From an uncultured Oscillospiraceae bacterium (GTDB taxonomy: Bacteria; Bacillota; Clostridia; Oscillospirales; Oscillospiraceae), in contig CAAETL010000180.1 of assembly GCA_900758955.1 (NCBI GenBank), positions 1-6,465 of the forward strand: DNA of 6,465 bases, written 5' to 3'. How positions within the stretch are numbered: the stretch's first letter is position 1; every line of letters begins with the position of its first letter. The notes beneath the pieces are model-generated. The model worked only from the letters and a program-made list of their open reading frames with translations. It searched no databases and was not told where the DNA came from. Below are positions 5,387 through 6,465 of the stretch, piece after piece. A program made the position numbers and the translations under genes.

Positions 5387-5425
5387 ACCCCCACGGGTTT
5401 TCTGATTTGGAAGGAGATTTGTATC

Positions 5426-6244
5426 ATGCGGAAAGCGTTTCTGCTGCCCGGCCTGGCCGTGGTTGGAGGCGGGGTCGGGTTGGCCCTGCGCCGCTGGCAC
5501 TTAGAAACGGCCTTTGAGCCGGACACCGGCCTTCCCATCGCCGGTCAGCCAGCCACCATCGCCCTACTGGCCTTCTCTGTCGTCCTGGCCCTTCTGCTGG
5601 CCCTGCTTACCGGACGGATTCATCGCATTTTTGACAGCAAGGAGCCGGCATTTTCGGCCAAGGGCTCTTTCCCGGTTCTCCTCTGTCTGGTGGCTGCCGG
5701 CGGGCTCGCCGCCATCTCCGGCGTGAGCGTGCTGCTCCTCCAGCTCCGGGGGGAGTTTAACGTGATTCGCATGGTGCAAGGCGTACTTTGCATTCTGGCC
5801 GCGGTGGCGTTTTTGGCAATGGGCCGGTCCTATTATCGGGGGAGCGCTCCCGCCTCATCCAGTGTGCTGCCTCTCCTGCCGGGTTATGCCGCCTGTTTCT
5901 GGCTGATGGCCTCTTACCAGGTCTGGTCCAAGGACCCGGTGATCTCGGACTATGTCTGTTTCCTTTTCGCCCTGGTGTTCGGGGCCATGTCCTACTACTT
6001 TATTGCCAGTTTTTCCTTTGGCAAAAGCCCTGTCTTCGCCACCTGCCTGACCGGTCTGCTGGGCGTTTACTGCGCCATTGTCACCATCGCCGATGGCCAT
6101 AACCTTACGGATCTGCTTCTGCTTCTGGCGCTGATTCTGTATCTCTTACCCCATCTGTTTATTTTAATCGGCCGCGACAGCGCCCCCTATCCTACCCCTC
6201 AGCCTGACGGCAACCCTGACCACCCCATCAAGGAGGATGCATAA
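5426..6244 (+). CDS. Multi-pass integral membrane protein, function unknown
   Basis: I do not recognise a characterised family. The 272-residue protein has about eight hydrophobic segments, at roughly 5-22, 41-62, 82-106, 114-133, 147-165, 173-194, 202-223 and 228-248. A polar linker follows the first segment (RRWHLETAFEPDTGLP, 22-37). The Pro/Asp-rich tail (PYPTPQPDGNPDHP, 254-267) is probably cytoplasmic or unstructured. There is no cleavable signal peptide with a clear cleavage site; the first segment looks like an anchor. There are few charged residues inside membrane segments, so nothing marks it as a transporter or enzyme. The ATG at 5426 has GGAAGGAG 9 nt upstream. Its stop is 3 nt before the metG ATG, and the metG Shine-Dalgarno lies within its last codons, so the two are almost certainly co-transcribed and probably translationally coupled. 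That does not by itself link its role to translation. Confidence 0.8.
   Translation: MRKAFLLPGLAVVGGGVGLALRRWHLETAFEPDTGLPIAGQPATIALLAFSVVLALLLALLTGRIHRIFDSKEPAFSAKGSFPVLLCLVAAGGLAAISGVSVLLLQLRGEFNVIRMVQGVLCILAAVAFLAMGRSYYRGSAPASSSVLPLLPGYAACFWLMASYQVWSKDPVISDYVCFLFALVFGAMSYYFIASFSFGKSPVFATCLTGLLGVYCAIVTIADGHNLTDLLLLLALILYLLPHLFILIGRDSAPYPTPQPDGNPDHPIKEDA
6230..6236 (+). promoter_or_regulatory. Ribosome binding site of metG inside the upstream gene
   Basis: AAGGAGG overlaps the last codons of the membrane protein gene (encoding Lys-Glu-Asp) and lies 11 nt before the metG ATG. The spacing is slightly long but the match is perfect. Ribosomes finishing the upstream gene would clear or reuse this site, which suggests coupling. 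Confidence 0.75.

Positions 6245-6465
<221 letters not shown>

Larger units (their letters stand above)
5094..5425. other. Divergent intergenic region (332 bp)
   Basis: This stretch separates the helicase operon (-) from the membrane protein-metG operon (+). It holds a - strand promoter (5123-5151), a hairpin of unknown role (5177-5208), an extended -10 for the + strand (5295-5303) and a GC-rich structured leader (5326-5386). AT-rich segments around 5230-5320 contrast with the GC-rich leader. I see no T-box specifier or antiterminator signature ahead of metG and no tRNA. A 25-codon - strand reading frame (5129-5206) is reported separately as a finding only. Confidence 0.7.

Noticed and set aside
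5310..5425. T-box riboswitch for methionine ahead of metG
   Set aside because: I find no T-box AGGGTGGNACCGCG-like motif, no antiterminator and no clear terminator before the first gene of the operon.
5269..5517. + strand frame through the leader into the membrane protein gene
   Set aside because: It starts at or before the predicted promoter, runs through the structured leader, and is out of frame with the well-supported membrane protein gene.

Overview
The window looks like a chromosomal segment from a GC-rich anaerobic Firmicute, most likely a Clostridia/Oscillospiraceae-type gut bacterium. The basis is strong AGGAGG-type ribosome binding sites, a DegV family protein, a DUF2156 protein beside a GNAT enzyme, and a Firmicutes-style MetRS N-terminus. 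The taxon is inferred; no rRNA or other marker is present. I see no mobile element, tRNA, rRNA or CRISPR array.

Layout: (1) Bases 1-800, + strand: a DegV-family fatty-acid-binding protein whose N-terminus lies before the window. It ends at a long bidirectional hairpin terminator (811-858) shared with the convergent next gene. (2) Bases 862-1842: a divergent pair. On the - strand is a 125-residue protein of unknown function with a very acidic, aromatic-rich C-terminal half. On the + strand is a 142-residue regulator that appears to join an XRE helix-turn-helix to a ribbon-helix-helix-like C-terminus. Between them are two related dyad sites about 51 bp apart, which are good operator candidates. 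(3) Bases 2031-5093, - strand: a probable three-gene operon, DEAD-box RNA helicase, then DUF2156 (phosphatidylglycerol lysyltransferase-like fold), then GNAT acetyltransferase. It has a recognisable extended -10 promoter in front and a U-tailed terminator behind. (4) Bases 5094-5425: a divergent intergenic region with promoters for both sides, a hairpin and a GC-rich structured leader. (5) Bases 5426-6465, + strand: an unrecognised multi-pass membrane protein, 3 nt ahead of metG (methionyl-tRNA synthetase), which is cut by the window end.

Most genes are housekeeping or conserved accessory types. The least ordinary region is 862-1842, where a two-DNA-binding-domain regulator, paired palindromes and a highly acidic divergent partner suggest a small self-regulated module. 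Its function cannot be established from sequence alone. Nothing in the window clearly forms a new defence or biosynthetic system.
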